Assembly (NCBI GenBank): GCA_050944855.1
Contig: JBMNRU010000001.1
Span: 62,001-126,000, forward strand
Length of the DNA: 64,000 bases
DNA from: Lactonifactor sp050944855
GTDB lineage: Bacteria; Bacillota; Clostridia; Lachnospirales; Lachnospiraceae
Direction of reading: 5' to 3'
The position numbers and the translations under genes were made by a program. The number at the start of each line of letters is the position of its first letter. Position 1 is the first letter of the stretch. The notes beneath the pieces were generated by a model. It was not told where the DNA came from. It was given only the letters and a program-made list of their open reading frames with translations, and made no database searches. Below, piece after piece: positions 36,628-45,140 of the stretch.

Positions 36628-37092
36628 TTATCCATTCATAATCGTTTCCATGTTATATATCATATTGGTTTTCCCAAAAGCAACACCTTCTACTACTTCT
36701 CCCACAAACAGTATATGATCCCCTATATCAATACTCTTTGTCAGAATGCAGCTTACATGCGCCGCTGCTCCCTGTATCAGGGGCAGGCCGGCACTGTCAT
36801 GGGAAATCTGCTCCCGGGAAACTTTGTCTGCGTCTCTCCCGGATACAGTTCCGCATCTTCGTGCCACCCCTTTTTGTTCCTCTGCCAGCATGCTGACTGT
36901 AAACTTCTTTGTCTGAGCGATATACTCTGCTGTCAGATGTGTCTTTCCCACAGCCACCACCAAGGAAGGCGGATTGGAGGAAACCTGGGACAGCCAGGCA
37001 GCCGTCATCAGATTTTCTGTTTTCCCTTTTTTCGTCCCTATCACATAGGTGCCCTGGGTCATATGGCTCATAGCCTTTTTTATTTCAGTCAT
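36628..37092 (-). CDS. Flavin reductase-like FMN-binding protein
   Basis: 154-residue split-barrel flavoprotein of the flavin-reductase-like family. Typical segments are GTYVIGTKKGKTENLMTAAW, SSNPPSLVVAVG and DHILFVGEVVEG. Members reduce FMN/FAD for a partner or act as small NAD(P)H or electron-carrier oxidoreductases. Its ATG overlaps the stop of the TIM-barrel gene (ATGA). Its job in this operon is unknown; it might keep a cobalamin or flavin reduced. Confidence 0.82.
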   Translation of the reverse strand: MTEIKKAMSHMTQGTYVIGTKKGKTENLMTAAWLSQVSSNPPSLVVAVGKTHLTAEYIAQTKKFTVSMLAEEQKGVARRCGTVSGRDADKVSREQISHDSAGLPLIQGAAAHVSCILTKSIDIGDHILFVGEVVEGVAFGKTNMIYNMETIMNG

Positions 37093-37754
37093 AAAAGTGA
37101 AACCACCTTCTCCAGATTTTCACGGAAAGTTCCTTCCGGTACAAACTTTTTATCAAAAAGAGCACTGCCCATGGTAAATGTCCAGGGATTCATTTTACGC
37201 ACAACCTCAATTCTCTGAGGGGAGTCAATGCTTCCCGCCATAATAACCGGCAATTTGGAATCGCGGATAAAATCTGCAGAGAAAACTTCCGGATCTCCCT
37301 GTGCATAACGATATCCTAACAAGTCGACACCGAAGACGCCTTTACTGCGATATTCTGCCTCCTGTTCCAGACAGGAAGCAACGGTTCCTTCCAAAACACT
37401 GGGACTTCCGTATACTTTACCTACAAAAGGACAGTATTTCACATCATGCTGTTTGATATAATCCAGCACGCTATCATAAAAGATCGTACCTGCCAGGTAA
37501 TCAAATCCACATTCTACTGCCAGCTTCGCACCTCTTAAGCACTCTGCCTCCGTATAGGTAACCACTTCCAGAAATGTCGTCTTTCCTTCCTGCTTCATCA
37601 GCTGGCACAGCTCCTTCATTTCTTCCGGAGGAAGTCCTACATCTTTAAAACCCCAGTTTACAACCGGAAGGTCTTTACAGCTTAAAAATGTTTCCTTCGC
37701 ATTTTTTACTGTAACATCATGGTGTGTCAGCATTACAATTAATTTCTCAATCAT
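37089..37754 (-). CDS. TIM-barrel protein of unknown specificity
   Basis: 221 residues with repeated beta-alpha units and a C-terminal phosphate-binding pattern (VIMAGSIDSPQRI followed by FTMGSALFD) like that of HisA/ThiG/NanE-type ribulose-phosphate-binding barrels. I do not recognise the exact family. Lysine, Asp and His in strand ends (GFKDVGL, FLEVVTYTEAE, CPFVGKVYG) could be catalytic. Located directly after an FGGY kinase, it may act as an aldolase or epimerase on the phosphorylated sugar; that is inference from context. Confidence 0.65.
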   Translation of the reverse strand: MIEKLIVMLTHHDVTVKNAKETFLSCKDLPVVNWGFKDVGLPPEEMKELCQLMKQEGKTTFLEVVTYTEAECLRGAKLAVECGFDYLAGTIFYDSVLDYIKQHDVKYCPFVGKVYGSPSVLEGTVASCLEQEAEYRSKGVFGVDLLGYRYAQGDPEVFSADFIRDSKLPVIMAGSIDSPQRIEVVRKMNPWTFTMGSALFDKKFVPEGTFRENLEKVVSLL

Positions 37755-37777
37755 TTCTTAAAGCCTCCAAATTCTAC

Positions 37778-39295
37778 TTACATTGTCTTATCAAAACATT
37801 CCTTCAGATCCTGAAAAAGTTTTTTATACATCTGATATCCTGTCTCATAAACTTCTCTGTTATCGGGATTGGGATCAAAGACTGCTTTTGTATCAATCAT
37901 GCTGTCCACTGCCCCGTCTATGCTGTCAAACAGACCAACTGCTTTTCCTGCCAGAATCGCTGCTCCCAGACAGGCAGCCTCCTTTGATCTCATCGTAAGA
38001 AGCCGTTTCCCCGTAATATCAGATTTAATCTGGCTCCAGACAGCACTCTTAGAGCCGCCTCCTAAAGACCGGACCTCTGTCACTGTGATTCCCATATCTT
38101 TCAGCGCGTCCATATTGCGCTGTAAAATATATCCCACAGATTCAAAAATAGCTCTCACAAAATGAGCTTTTGTATGTTTCATCGTAAACCCAAACCATAC
38201 CCCTTTAGCCTTTGCATTCACATCCGGAGCAAGAGATCCGGACAGATGAGGCAGCATCATAAGACCTTCCGCACCCGGAGCGACAGAATCCGCTTCTTTT
38301 CCCATCAGATCATAGGCATCTGCATCCAATATGGACGCAACGGTCATTTCATCCTGACAAAACTTGTCTCTGAACCACCGCAAAGCCATGCCTCCTGTGG
38401 TAAAGGTATGCATCATATACATATCCGATATGGCAAAATAGTGAAGCGGCATTTTCCTGTTGGGATCAAAGGTCGGCTTTGACACCGGTACACAGATAGC
38501 CAGAGCAGAACCAATATTTTCTGAAAACATACCCTCATGGACATTGCCAACGCCAATGGCTCCGGCCGCCTGGTCAAGTGCTCCGGTACACACCGTAACA
38601 TCCTCTCCCAATCCCAGTTCTTTTTGTACCTGGGAAAGCATTTTGCCTACTACTTCTCCTGATTCGTAAACAGGGGCCAGCTGATCCTCCCGGATTCCCA
38701 GAAATTCCAGCATCTCCGGCCAATATTTCTTTGTCGTAATATTCCAGTAGACGGAGGAACATACAAGAGAACCCTCTGTAGCAAACCGGCCCGTCATACG
38801 ATAAATAAAATAGTCTTCTATCAGCAGATATTTATATGTCTGCTGAAATACCTCCGGTTCATGATTCCGGATCCACAGAATCTTTGCGGCCGGCCAGCAA
38901 GGTTCAAAACTCACCTGACCGGTTACCTGATAACAGGTATCATCGCCAAAGTGATCTGCCATCGCCTGTGCTTCTTCCACTGCCCGGTTGTCCATCCAGA
39001 CAATGGCATTTCTAAGGGGTCTGCCATCCTTGTCAATACAGATCATCGTCTCGCCCTGGGCAGAAATAGCCAGCGCAATACTGTCTTCTTCTGTGATAGG
39101 ATACTGCGTCTTCAGATCTGACAGACCAGCACAAAAGGCATTCCAGTAAACCTCTGCCTCTTCCTCCACGAAATTCACCTTCGGAGTCATCAGACTATAT
39201 TCCTGTGTAGAGACTGCCAACAGCTCACCCTTACTGTCGAATAATGCAATTTTGAGAGCTGTCGTACCGAGATCCAGTCCAATCAATAATTTCAT
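37778..39295 (-). CDS. FGGY-family carbohydrate kinase
   Basis: ATP-dependent sugar kinase of about 505 residues, closest in pattern to xylulose/gluconate kinases. The phosphate-1 loop is GLDLGTTALKIA at the start, the catalytic base region is VWMDNRAVEEA, the second FGGY signature is MFSENIGSALAICV to GGMALRWF, and the adenosine motif is LGGGSKSAVWSQIKSDI. The start could be 39295 or 39304; 39295 gives the family-like MKLLIGLDLGTT and has AGGAGG 12 bases upstream. It pairs functionally with the isomerase-like gene of the same operon, giving a ketose phosphate. Confidence 0.9.
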   Translation of the reverse strand: MKLLIGLDLGTTALKIALFDSKGELLAVSTQEYSLMTPKVNFVEEEAEVYWNAFCAGLSDLKTQYPITEEDSIALAISAQGETMICIDKDGRPLRNAIVWMDNRAVEEAQAMADHFGDDTCYQVTGQVSFEPCWPAAKILWIRNHEPEVFQQTYKYLLIEDYFIYRMTGRFATEGSLVCSSVYWNITTKKYWPEMLEFLGIREDQLAPVYESGEVVGKMLSQVQKELGLGEDVTVCTGALDQAAGAIGVGNVHEGMFSENIGSALAICVPVSKPTFDPNRKMPLHYFAISDMYMMHTFTTGGMALRWFRDKFCQDEMTVASILDADAYDLMGKEADSVAPGAEGLMMLPHLSGSLAPDVNAKAKGVWFGFTMKHTKAHFVRAIFESVGYILQRNMDALKDMGITVTEVRSLGGGSKSAVWSQIKSDITGKRLLTMRSKEAACLGAAILAGKAVGLFDSIDGAVDSMIDTKAVFDPNPDNREVYETGYQMYKKLFQDLKECFDKTM

Positions 39296-39311
39296 GTCTA
39301 ACATCCACCTC

Positions 39312-40292
39312 CTAAAAGAAGCAGGCAATCAGTTCTTCTAATCGGATACTTCCGAAATATTTCTGCAGTTCCAATTTTTGCAGCACCTTTGCAACTTCTT
39401 CTTTTTCGTATATAACATCTTTTAGCTTGTCCTCTACCGGGGCCACGCTCTGCAGAGACAGAAAATCTCCATTGATAACACATTGGCGGATTCTGCCGTC
39501 TGCCACATCCAGATGAACTTCTACCGTTCCCCCCGGGAACCGTTTTCTATTTTTATATGCAAACTTAGGAGACCTGCTGTAGTTCCATTCTCTGCTTCGA
39601 TACTTCTGTTCTGCCAATTTCTCAATCTCAGCAAGCGCTGTTTCGTCCAGCCGGACAAATTCCAGCGGGCCATGCTGATTCCAGGAATTTCTCAACAGTT
39701 CTTTTACTTTCTCTATCTTTAACGGTTCTCCTACGTAATTCTGAATATTTGTAACTCTGCTGCGTACCGATTTTGTACTCTTGGATTGAAATTTATCCTT
39801 TGATACCCGCAGCACTTCACTCAGAAATTCCAAATCTGAATGAATTAACAGGGTTCCGTGCTGTAAAAGCCGGTTCTTTATCAATGCCTGGGCACTGCCG
39901 GAGATCTTTTTCCCATCCAGTAAAAGGTCATTGCGCCCCTGTACTTCTATATGCAGGCCCAGTTTCTGAAAGGCCTCTACCACTGGCATCACCAGTTTCC
40001 CAATGTCAGCTCCCTGCTCTTCATCCCATTGAGTAATATAGGAATAATTCAAATTTCCCAGATCATGGTAAACACATCCTCCGCCTGTAATCCTGCGTAC
40101 AATATTTACCTGTTTTTCCTCTGCTTTTTCCAGATTAATCTCCTCATAAGGATTTTGATGCAGCCCCATGACAATGGTATTCTCGTTTTGCCAGAGGATG
40201 ATATAATCGTCATCCCTGCAGCGAGTTAATACATATTCCTCAAATGCCAGATTATAATAGGGGTCTGTTTTTCCTGTTTCTATGTATTTCAT
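39312..40292 (-). CDS. lplA: Lipoate-protein ligase A
   Basis: Activates free lipoate with ATP and attaches it to lipoyl-domain lysines. The 326 residues have the family motif RRITGGGCVYHDLGNLNYS near residue 67 and the lysine region DLLLDGKKISGSAQA, plus the C-terminal accessory domain. It lies three bases after the E2 core gene. Its place inside the operon means lipoylation capacity rises together with the lipoyl carrier it serves. Confidence 0.95.
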   Translation of the reverse strand: MKYIETGKTDPYYNLAFEEYVLTRCRDDDYIILWQNENTIVMGLHQNPYEEINLEKAEEKQVNIVRRITGGGCVYHDLGNLNYSYITQWDEEQGADIGKLVMPVVEAFQKLGLHIEVQGRNDLLLDGKKISGSAQALIKNRLLQHGTLLIHSDLEFLSEVLRVSKDKFQSKSTKSVRSRVTNIQNYVGEPLKIEKVKELLRNSWNQHGPLEFVRLDETALAEIEKLAEQKYRSREWNYSRSPKFAYKNRKRFPGGTVEVHLDVADGRIRQCVINGDFLSLQSVAPVEDKLKDVIYEKEEVAKVLQKLELQKYFGSIRLEELIACFF

Positions 40293-40295
40293 ACT

Positions 40296-40973
40296 TTAAA
40301 ATGTAATTGTCTCCATCAATTCTTTTACACGGCTGAAAAATTTCGCTGCATAAGCGCCGTCAATCATCCGGTGATCTGCCACAAGATTCATCTTCATCAT
40401 AGGACGAATCGTAATTTCTCCATCGATCACCACCGGCGTCTCCTGCATTTTCGTAACCCCAAGGATGGCTGCCTCCGGCAGATTAATAATAGGAGAAAAA
40501 CTTTCAATTCCCATCATTCCCAGATTGGTAATGGTAAAGGTGCCTCCTGTAATATCATCCATGGTAATGCGATTCGCTTTTGTACGGGAAACCACATCAT
40601 TGGTCTCTGCTGCCACTGTATGAATATCTTTTCCGGCTACATCTTTTACATTGGGAACCATCAGGCCGTCTTCCAGTGCCACAGCAAGACCTATATTAAT
40701 TTTGTCATGTATGGTAATCTCATCCTCTTCAAAACTGGAGTTTAACAGTTCATACTCGGTAATAGCCTGCGCACAGACTTTCATCAGAATATGATTCAGC
40801 GTCACCTTCTTAGCCTTATCTGTGTTTCCCTCATTTAACATTTTTAACAAGTCCAGCGTATGGGTCATATCCACGCTCAGCGTATAAGCTACACGCGGTG
40901 CCGTATTCCAGCTGTCGCTCATTCTCTGGGCAATGATTTTTCTCATACCTGCGGCTTTTATCTTTTTTTCCAT
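40296..40973 (-). CDS. 2-oxoacid dehydrogenase E2 acyltransferase core, without lipoyl or binding domain
   Basis: 225 residues covering only the catalytic CAT-like domain of dihydrolipoamide acyltransferases: the opening GMRKIIAQRMSDSWNTAP, the middle LNHILMKVCAQAI and the active site DHRMIDGAYAAKFF (H201, D205). A normal E2 has one or more lipoyl domains and a peripheral-subunit-binding domain in front, about 400 residues in total. Both are missing. A lipoyl domain is supplied by a separate gene at 42845-43111; no binding domain is found. The 74 bases upstream are non-coding, so this is not a simple frameshift. The ATG has AAAGGGTG upstream. Confidence 0.92.
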   Translation of the reverse strand: MEKKIKAAGMRKIIAQRMSDSWNTAPRVAYTLSVDMTHTLDLLKMLNEGNTDKAKKVTLNHILMKVCAQAITEYELLNSSFEEDEITIHDKINIGLAVALEDGLMVPNVKDVAGKDIHTVAAETNDVVSRTKANRITMDDITGGTFTITNLGMMGIESFSPIINLPEAAILGVTKMQETPVVIDGEITIRPMMKMNLVADHRMIDGAYAAKFFSRVKELMETITF

Positions 40974-41047
40974 TCTGCTTCACCCTTTATCTGTCCTTTC
41001 CATCCCACCCGGATATTCCACCTGTGGGACGGAAAGGAAATTTCCTG

Positions 41048-42817
41048 TTACCGTGTGATCTTATCCAGCAAATCTTCTACTGTGGTTACCGTCGTAATGC
41101 CCAGATCCTGAATCTCTTTCGTGACATCGGAAGGTATCTCATCGTCTTCATTGAGGAAACTCTGCAGTACACCTCCAAAGAAAAATCTGTAATTCTTTTC
41201 TCTTTCAGCAGCTAATTTCACGATTAACTTGGCATAAGGCAGTGCCTGGCCATTGTGAAGGCTGACACAGATATCGGTAATATTGTTTTCATCGGCCAGA
41301 TCCAGCACATCGATAGCTTCCAGCTGATTGCCGCCGTCAACCACATCCGCACCAAATTCTTTCATTACTCCTGCCAAAACGGCTGCGCCTGCAAAATGCA
41401 CGTCAGCAGATGCCACACAGATTCTCCTTCCTTTGAGCAATTCCGGATACTTCGTATCCTTCAAAAGGGAAATCTGGTTTGCCAGCTCGTTCTGGGTAGC
41501 GTTCCAAAGGGCTGCCGGCATAAGAGGTACAATTGTCTCGTTTCCATCTTCTACAATAGAAGGATGGAACAACCGTTCCAGAGTAAATGGATCGATCAGC
41601 TTCATTACTACCATGATTTCGATAGGATTCGTAATATCCACACCGGCCTCAGCCAAACCATCCAGCATGTAATGGAACATTCTGTCGGATAATTCAATGG
41701 TCTGATCTCTCAGTTTTTCCAGCGGCTCCCAGTTCATCATAGGTTCCCAATAATAAGCAACTTCCTGTGTTCTCTGACATGCGCCGCTCATATCCAGCAT
41801 CTCCGGTACTGTAGGAATTGCCACCTTCTCAGTAATCGGTACTGACAGGAAAGAAACTCCTGTTTTAAAGTGTTTCTCTGCCAAAACCAGCATAAGAATT
41901 TCCGGAATCTGGAAACCATAATTAGAATGAATATGGTGATCCCAGTGACTGATCGTATCCGGATATAAAAAGCCAATACCCGGCTGGTCATCCTTACTGA
42001 ATACTTCACTGGCAGCCAGCCACAAAGCAGCTTTATGCATAATATTCTGGGTAAAGTTACCAAAACTGTAGGAATATCTGGAACCACAGAGGTCGCTTAC
42101 GATATATCGGTTCAGTCTTGCCCAGGCAAGAGAAGTAGCCAGATCGTTAAAGTATGCGCCGTAGGAGTCGTCAGACTGATCATTTACAATGACTTTATCA
42201 TCGTATTTGGCTGCCGTGATTCCCATAGCCTTTACATTCTGTGTCATATTCCACACTTCATCCGGACATCCGGGAGCCACCTGCACGTAAGTGCCGAACA
42301 ATCCCGTCCACTGAGATCCTGCACGTACAGAATTAATCGTAGTCTCCACTGCATTCGGCCAGCCAATATGATTGTCTCCAAAAATAGCTGAAATACTGGA
42401 TGCCATGGTAATATCTTCCCAATCTTTGGGCTCGTTTAACATATATCCCAGAGAAAGAGGAAGTCCTTCTCGTTTATCCTTAGGTACACCAACAATGTTC
42501 TGTGGCAGATTGTGTGCCATACTGATATTCAGGCCTGTTTCCTCGTTAAACTTCTCAGCCTCTTTCATGGCTGCAACCTGCTCTTCCACACTGGAGAGTC
42601 CCGTATTAATTTTCCAGCAGAATTCCCCCTTTTCTTTCAGCTGCATACGGTAATCTACCGGTTTCATACCATATTTGTCTTCAAAAGGAATGTGTTTGAT
42701 CTCCAAATTTTTTCCGATTTCATAACCTTCCTGCCAAACCTTTTTCCAATCGGGTATATCCTGAGGGATCAGGCTCGCAATATAATCCCGATTCGCTTTA
42801 TTTAATAATTTTGCCAT
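41048..42817 (-). CDS. Cobalamin-dependent mutase, glutamate-mutase-like barrel fused to a B12-binding domain
   Basis: 589-residue protein. The C-terminal domain (about 465-589) has the B12 motif D472-V-H474-F-A-G477, then exactly 41 residues to Ser519 (SLH in place of SxL), then 26 to the GG at 548-549: the spacing of base-off/His-on cobalamin enzymes. The N-terminal part (about 60-440) resembles the TIM barrel of glutamate mutase subunit E, with segments like INSVRAGSQWTGLFGTYVQ and APGCPDEV. Glutamate mutase normally has these as two proteins (GlmE and GlmS); here they are fused. A radical carbon-skeleton rearrangement is likely, substrate unknown. Start at 42817 has GGAGGTG upstream. It sits between the lipoyl carrier and E2 genes. 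Confidence 0.82.
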   Translation of the reverse strand: MAKLLNKANRDYIASLIPQDIPDWKKVWQEGYEIGKNLEIKHIPFEDKYGMKPVDYRMQLKEKGEFCWKINTGLSSVEEQVAAMKEAEKFNEETGLNISMAHNLPQNIVGVPKDKREGLPLSLGYMLNEPKDWEDITMASSISAIFGDNHIGWPNAVETTINSVRAGSQWTGLFGTYVQVAPGCPDEVWNMTQNVKAMGITAAKYDDKVIVNDQSDDSYGAYFNDLATSLAWARLNRYIVSDLCGSRYSYSFGNFTQNIMHKAALWLAASEVFSKDDQPGIGFLYPDTISHWDHHIHSNYGFQIPEILMLVLAEKHFKTGVSFLSVPITEKVAIPTVPEMLDMSGACQRTQEVAYYWEPMMNWEPLEKLRDQTIELSDRMFHYMLDGLAEAGVDITNPIEIMVVMKLIDPFTLERLFHPSIVEDGNETIVPLMPAALWNATQNELANQISLLKDTKYPELLKGRRICVASADVHFAGAAVLAGVMKEFGADVVDGGNQLEAIDVLDLADENNITDICVSLHNGQALPYAKLIVKLAAEREKNYRFFFGGVLQSFLNEDDEIPSDVTKEIQDLGITTVTTVEDLLDKITR

Positions 42818-42844
42818 GCTACACCTCCGCAACAAACGTTCTTT

Positions 42845-43111
42845 TTACAGATACGCTGAAATATCTTCGTCTTCTTCTTCAGAAACCACAAGTACCGGAG
42901 TCTGGCACGGAACCTTACTTCCCTCTTCTAACAGAAGCTTTCTCACATAACCGTCTACATCAGACTCTACCTGATTCGTAATTTTATCTGTGGAAACTTC
43001 ATATAAAGCGTCGCCTTCAGAGATGCTGTCTCCCTCCTGTACTAAGTATTTTTCTATCGTTCCTTCTTTCATTGTTGCTCCCATTCTGGGAAGCTTAAAA
43101 ACTTTTACCAT
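42845..43111 (-). CDS. Free-standing lipoyl (biotinyl/lipoyl) carrier protein
   Basis: 88 residues consisting of one lipoyl domain and a short acidic tail. The lipoyl-lysine K43 is in EVSTDKITNQVES, the usual DK turn, with KLPRMGATMKEGTI at the start as in acetoin dehydrogenase E2 proteins. It probably serves as the swinging-arm carrier of the complex, replacing the fused lipoyl domain of E2. A PSBD is not attached. It starts at 43111 with AGGAGG seven bases upstream, 18 bases after the E1 beta gene. Confidence 0.92.
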   Translation of the reverse strand: MVKVFKLPRMGATMKEGTIEKYLVQEGDSISEGDALYEVSTDKITNQVESDVDGYVRKLLLEEGSKVPCQTPVLVVSEEEDEDISAYL

Positions 43112-43129
43112 AATAATCCTCCTCAAATA

Positions 43130-44110
43130 CTATTCCATAACTTTTTTAACAGCTGCAATAATGTCGTTTTTCTGTGGGAAGAAGTATTCTTCCAAACTTA
43201 CTGTATACGGACAAGGAATATTCAGCGCACCTACACGGACGATTCCTTTATCCAGAGTCTCAAACATATCTTCCGCCACATTGGCTGCCAGTTCTCCGGA
43301 CCATGCGCCTCGTTTTACTTCTTCTGTCACGATCACCAGTTTTTTTGTTTTAGAGATAGAGTTGTACACCAGTTCCTTATCAAAAGGATACAAGGTTCTG
43401 GGATCGATCACCTCTGCACTGATTCCTTCTTTTTCCAGCTCTTCTGCAGCCTCTAATGCTTTTAATACGCACAAGCCTGTGGCTACCAGCGTCACATCAC
43501 TTCCGGCTTTCTTTATATCTGCCTTTCCGAGAGGAATCGGAGAATATACATCTTTATCCACTACCTCTCCCTTGGTCTGATACAGCATCTGATGCTCAAA
43601 TACCATAACCGGATTATCATCTTCAATAGATGTTAACAGCAGACCATATACGTCCTGAGGCGTAGAAGGATAAACTACTTTCAGACCCGGAATATGTACC
43701 AGCATTGCTTCCAGAGACTGAGAATGCTGTGCTGCACACTGCATACCGCCGCCGCTGGTAAGACGCAGTGTCATAGGAACATTCATGCCGCCTCCATACA
43801 TATAACGGAATTTAGCTGTCTGATTCATGATCTGGTCCATACAGCATCCCATGAAGTCGTTATACATCAGCTCTGCCACCGGACGCATACCAGTCAGCGC
43901 CGCACCGGCAGAAAGGCCTACGATCATCTGTTCAGCTACCGGTGTATCTCTTACTCGTTCTTTGCCGAACTGACGGTACAATCCTCTTGTAGCTCCCATA
44001 GAACCATCTACAAATCCCACATCTTCTCCAATACAGAAAACAGTAGGGTCTTTTTCCATCTCAAAGCGGATGGCGTCTGCTACCGCTTCTGAAAAATACA
44101 TATTTCTCAT
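43130..44110 (-). CDS. Thiamine-dependent dehydrogenase E1, beta subunit (AcoB-like)
   Basis: 326-residue beta subunit of an acetoin/2-oxoacid dehydrogenase E1. The pyrimidine-binding domain has CIGEDVG near 26, then TPVAEQMIVGLSAGAALTG, with EMMYNDF-like ELMYNDFMGC; the C-terminal transketolase domain has LYPFDKELV. It forms an alpha2beta2 tetramer with the next gene. Its ATG overlaps the stop of E1 alpha by four bases, and AGGAGG lies upstream. Pattern favours AcoB over pyruvate-dehydrogenase beta, though specificity is uncertain. Confidence 0.92.
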   Translation of the reverse strand: MRNMYFSEAVADAIRFEMEKDPTVFCIGEDVGFVDGSMGATRGLYRQFGKERVRDTPVAEQMIVGLSAGAALTGMRPVAELMYNDFMGCCMDQIMNQTAKFRYMYGGGMNVPMTLRLTSGGGMQCAAQHSQSLEAMLVHIPGLKVVYPSTPQDVYGLLLTSIEDDNPVMVFEHQMLYQTKGEVVDKDVYSPIPLGKADIKKAGSDVTLVATGLCVLKALEAAEELEKEGISAEVIDPRTLYPFDKELVYNSISKTKKLVIVTEEVKRGAWSGELAANVAEDMFETLDKGIVRVGALNIPCPYTVSLEEYFFPQKNDIIAAVKKVME

Positions 44111-45096
44111 TTTCTCGCCTCCTCAACAATATCTGTATACACATCTTCCAGTGCCGACTCTTTTGCAGGGAACGAACTCTCTGCTGCAAACTGTACCGCA
44201 TGTTTTACCATGCCTTTTACCTTTTCCTGAATTGCTTTCAGCTCTTCCTCTGTCGCAATACCATTGTCCTTTAAGTACTCTTCAAATCTTGGAATCGGAT
44301 CATGATCCGGCTGTTTCCAGAGTTTTACCTCCTCCGGATTCCGGTAATTTTCCGGTTCACCTTCAAAATGTCCTCTCCAGCGATAGGTCTTACACTCAAT
44401 ATAGGTAGGACCATAACCGTTTCTTGCACGCTCAATCGCTTTTTTCGATGCTTCGTAAACAGCCAGGATATCATTGCCATCCACGATCTCACTTGGCATA
44501 CCGTAACCGGCTGCACGATCCGCTGTGTTTTCATTTGCCATACCGTTTGTGATCCGGCAGGAAACCGCATATAAATTGTTTTCATTCACGAAAACTACAG
44601 GAAGCTTCCAAAGAGCTGCAATGTTCATAGCTTCATGGAAAGAACCTTCTGCAGTAGCTCCATCACCGTGGAAACAGATACATACCTTATCTGTCTTCAG
44701 CATCATGGAAGAAAAGGCTGCTCCGGTAGCCAGGGTGAATCCGCCGCCTACAATACCATTAGCGCCTAAGATTCCCAATTCTGTGTCCGCAATATGCATG
44801 GAACCGCCCTTGCCTTTGCAGTATCCGGTCTCTTTTCCCCAAAGCTCAGCCATCATCTTATCCATATCTGCCCCTTTGGCAATGATATGTCCATGGCCTC
44901 TGTGTGTACTGGTGATATAATCACCGTGAACTAAGTTTGCACATACACCGGTAGCAATAGCCTCCTCACCGATGTACAGATGTACGAAACCCAGTACATC
45001 TCCCTCTGCAAAGCTCTTCGCAGTCTGAAATTCAAACTGACGGATCTTCTGCATGGTTTCATACATTTCCAGAAATTTTTTGTGTGATACGTTCAT
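44107..45096 (-). CDS. Thiamine-dependent dehydrogenase E1, alpha subunit (AcoA-like)
   Basis: 329-residue alpha subunit that binds thiamine diphosphate. The ThDP motif runs from GDG (144-146) to NN (173-174), the classic spacing. Segments HRGHGHIIAKG and TGYCKGKGGSMHIAD are typical of acetoin-dehydrogenase AcoA, which cleaves an acyloin to an aldehyde and an acyl-CoA. In this operon the real substrate may be an acyloin or 2-oxoacid formed from the mutase product. AAGGAGG precedes the ATG. It follows the HyuA-like gene by 44 bases. Confidence 0.92.
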   Translation of the reverse strand: MNVSHKKFLEMYETMQKIRQFEFQTAKSFAEGDVLGFVHLYIGEEAIATGVCANLVHGDYITSTHRGHGHIIAKGADMDKMMAELWGKETGYCKGKGGSMHIADTELGILGANGIVGGGFTLATGAAFSSMMLKTDKVCICFHGDGATAEGSFHEAMNIAALWKLPVVFVNENNLYAVSCRITNGMANENTADRAAGYGMPSEIVDGNDILAVYEASKKAIERARNGYGPTYIECKTYRWRGHFEGEPENYRNPEEVKLWKQPDHDPIPRFEEYLKDNGIATEEELKAIQEKVKGMVKHAVQFAAESSFPAKESALEDVYTDIVEEARK

Positions 45097-45140
45097 GTTT
45101 TTCCTCCTTAAATTTATTTAATAAAAAGTTTTCAAGCTTT

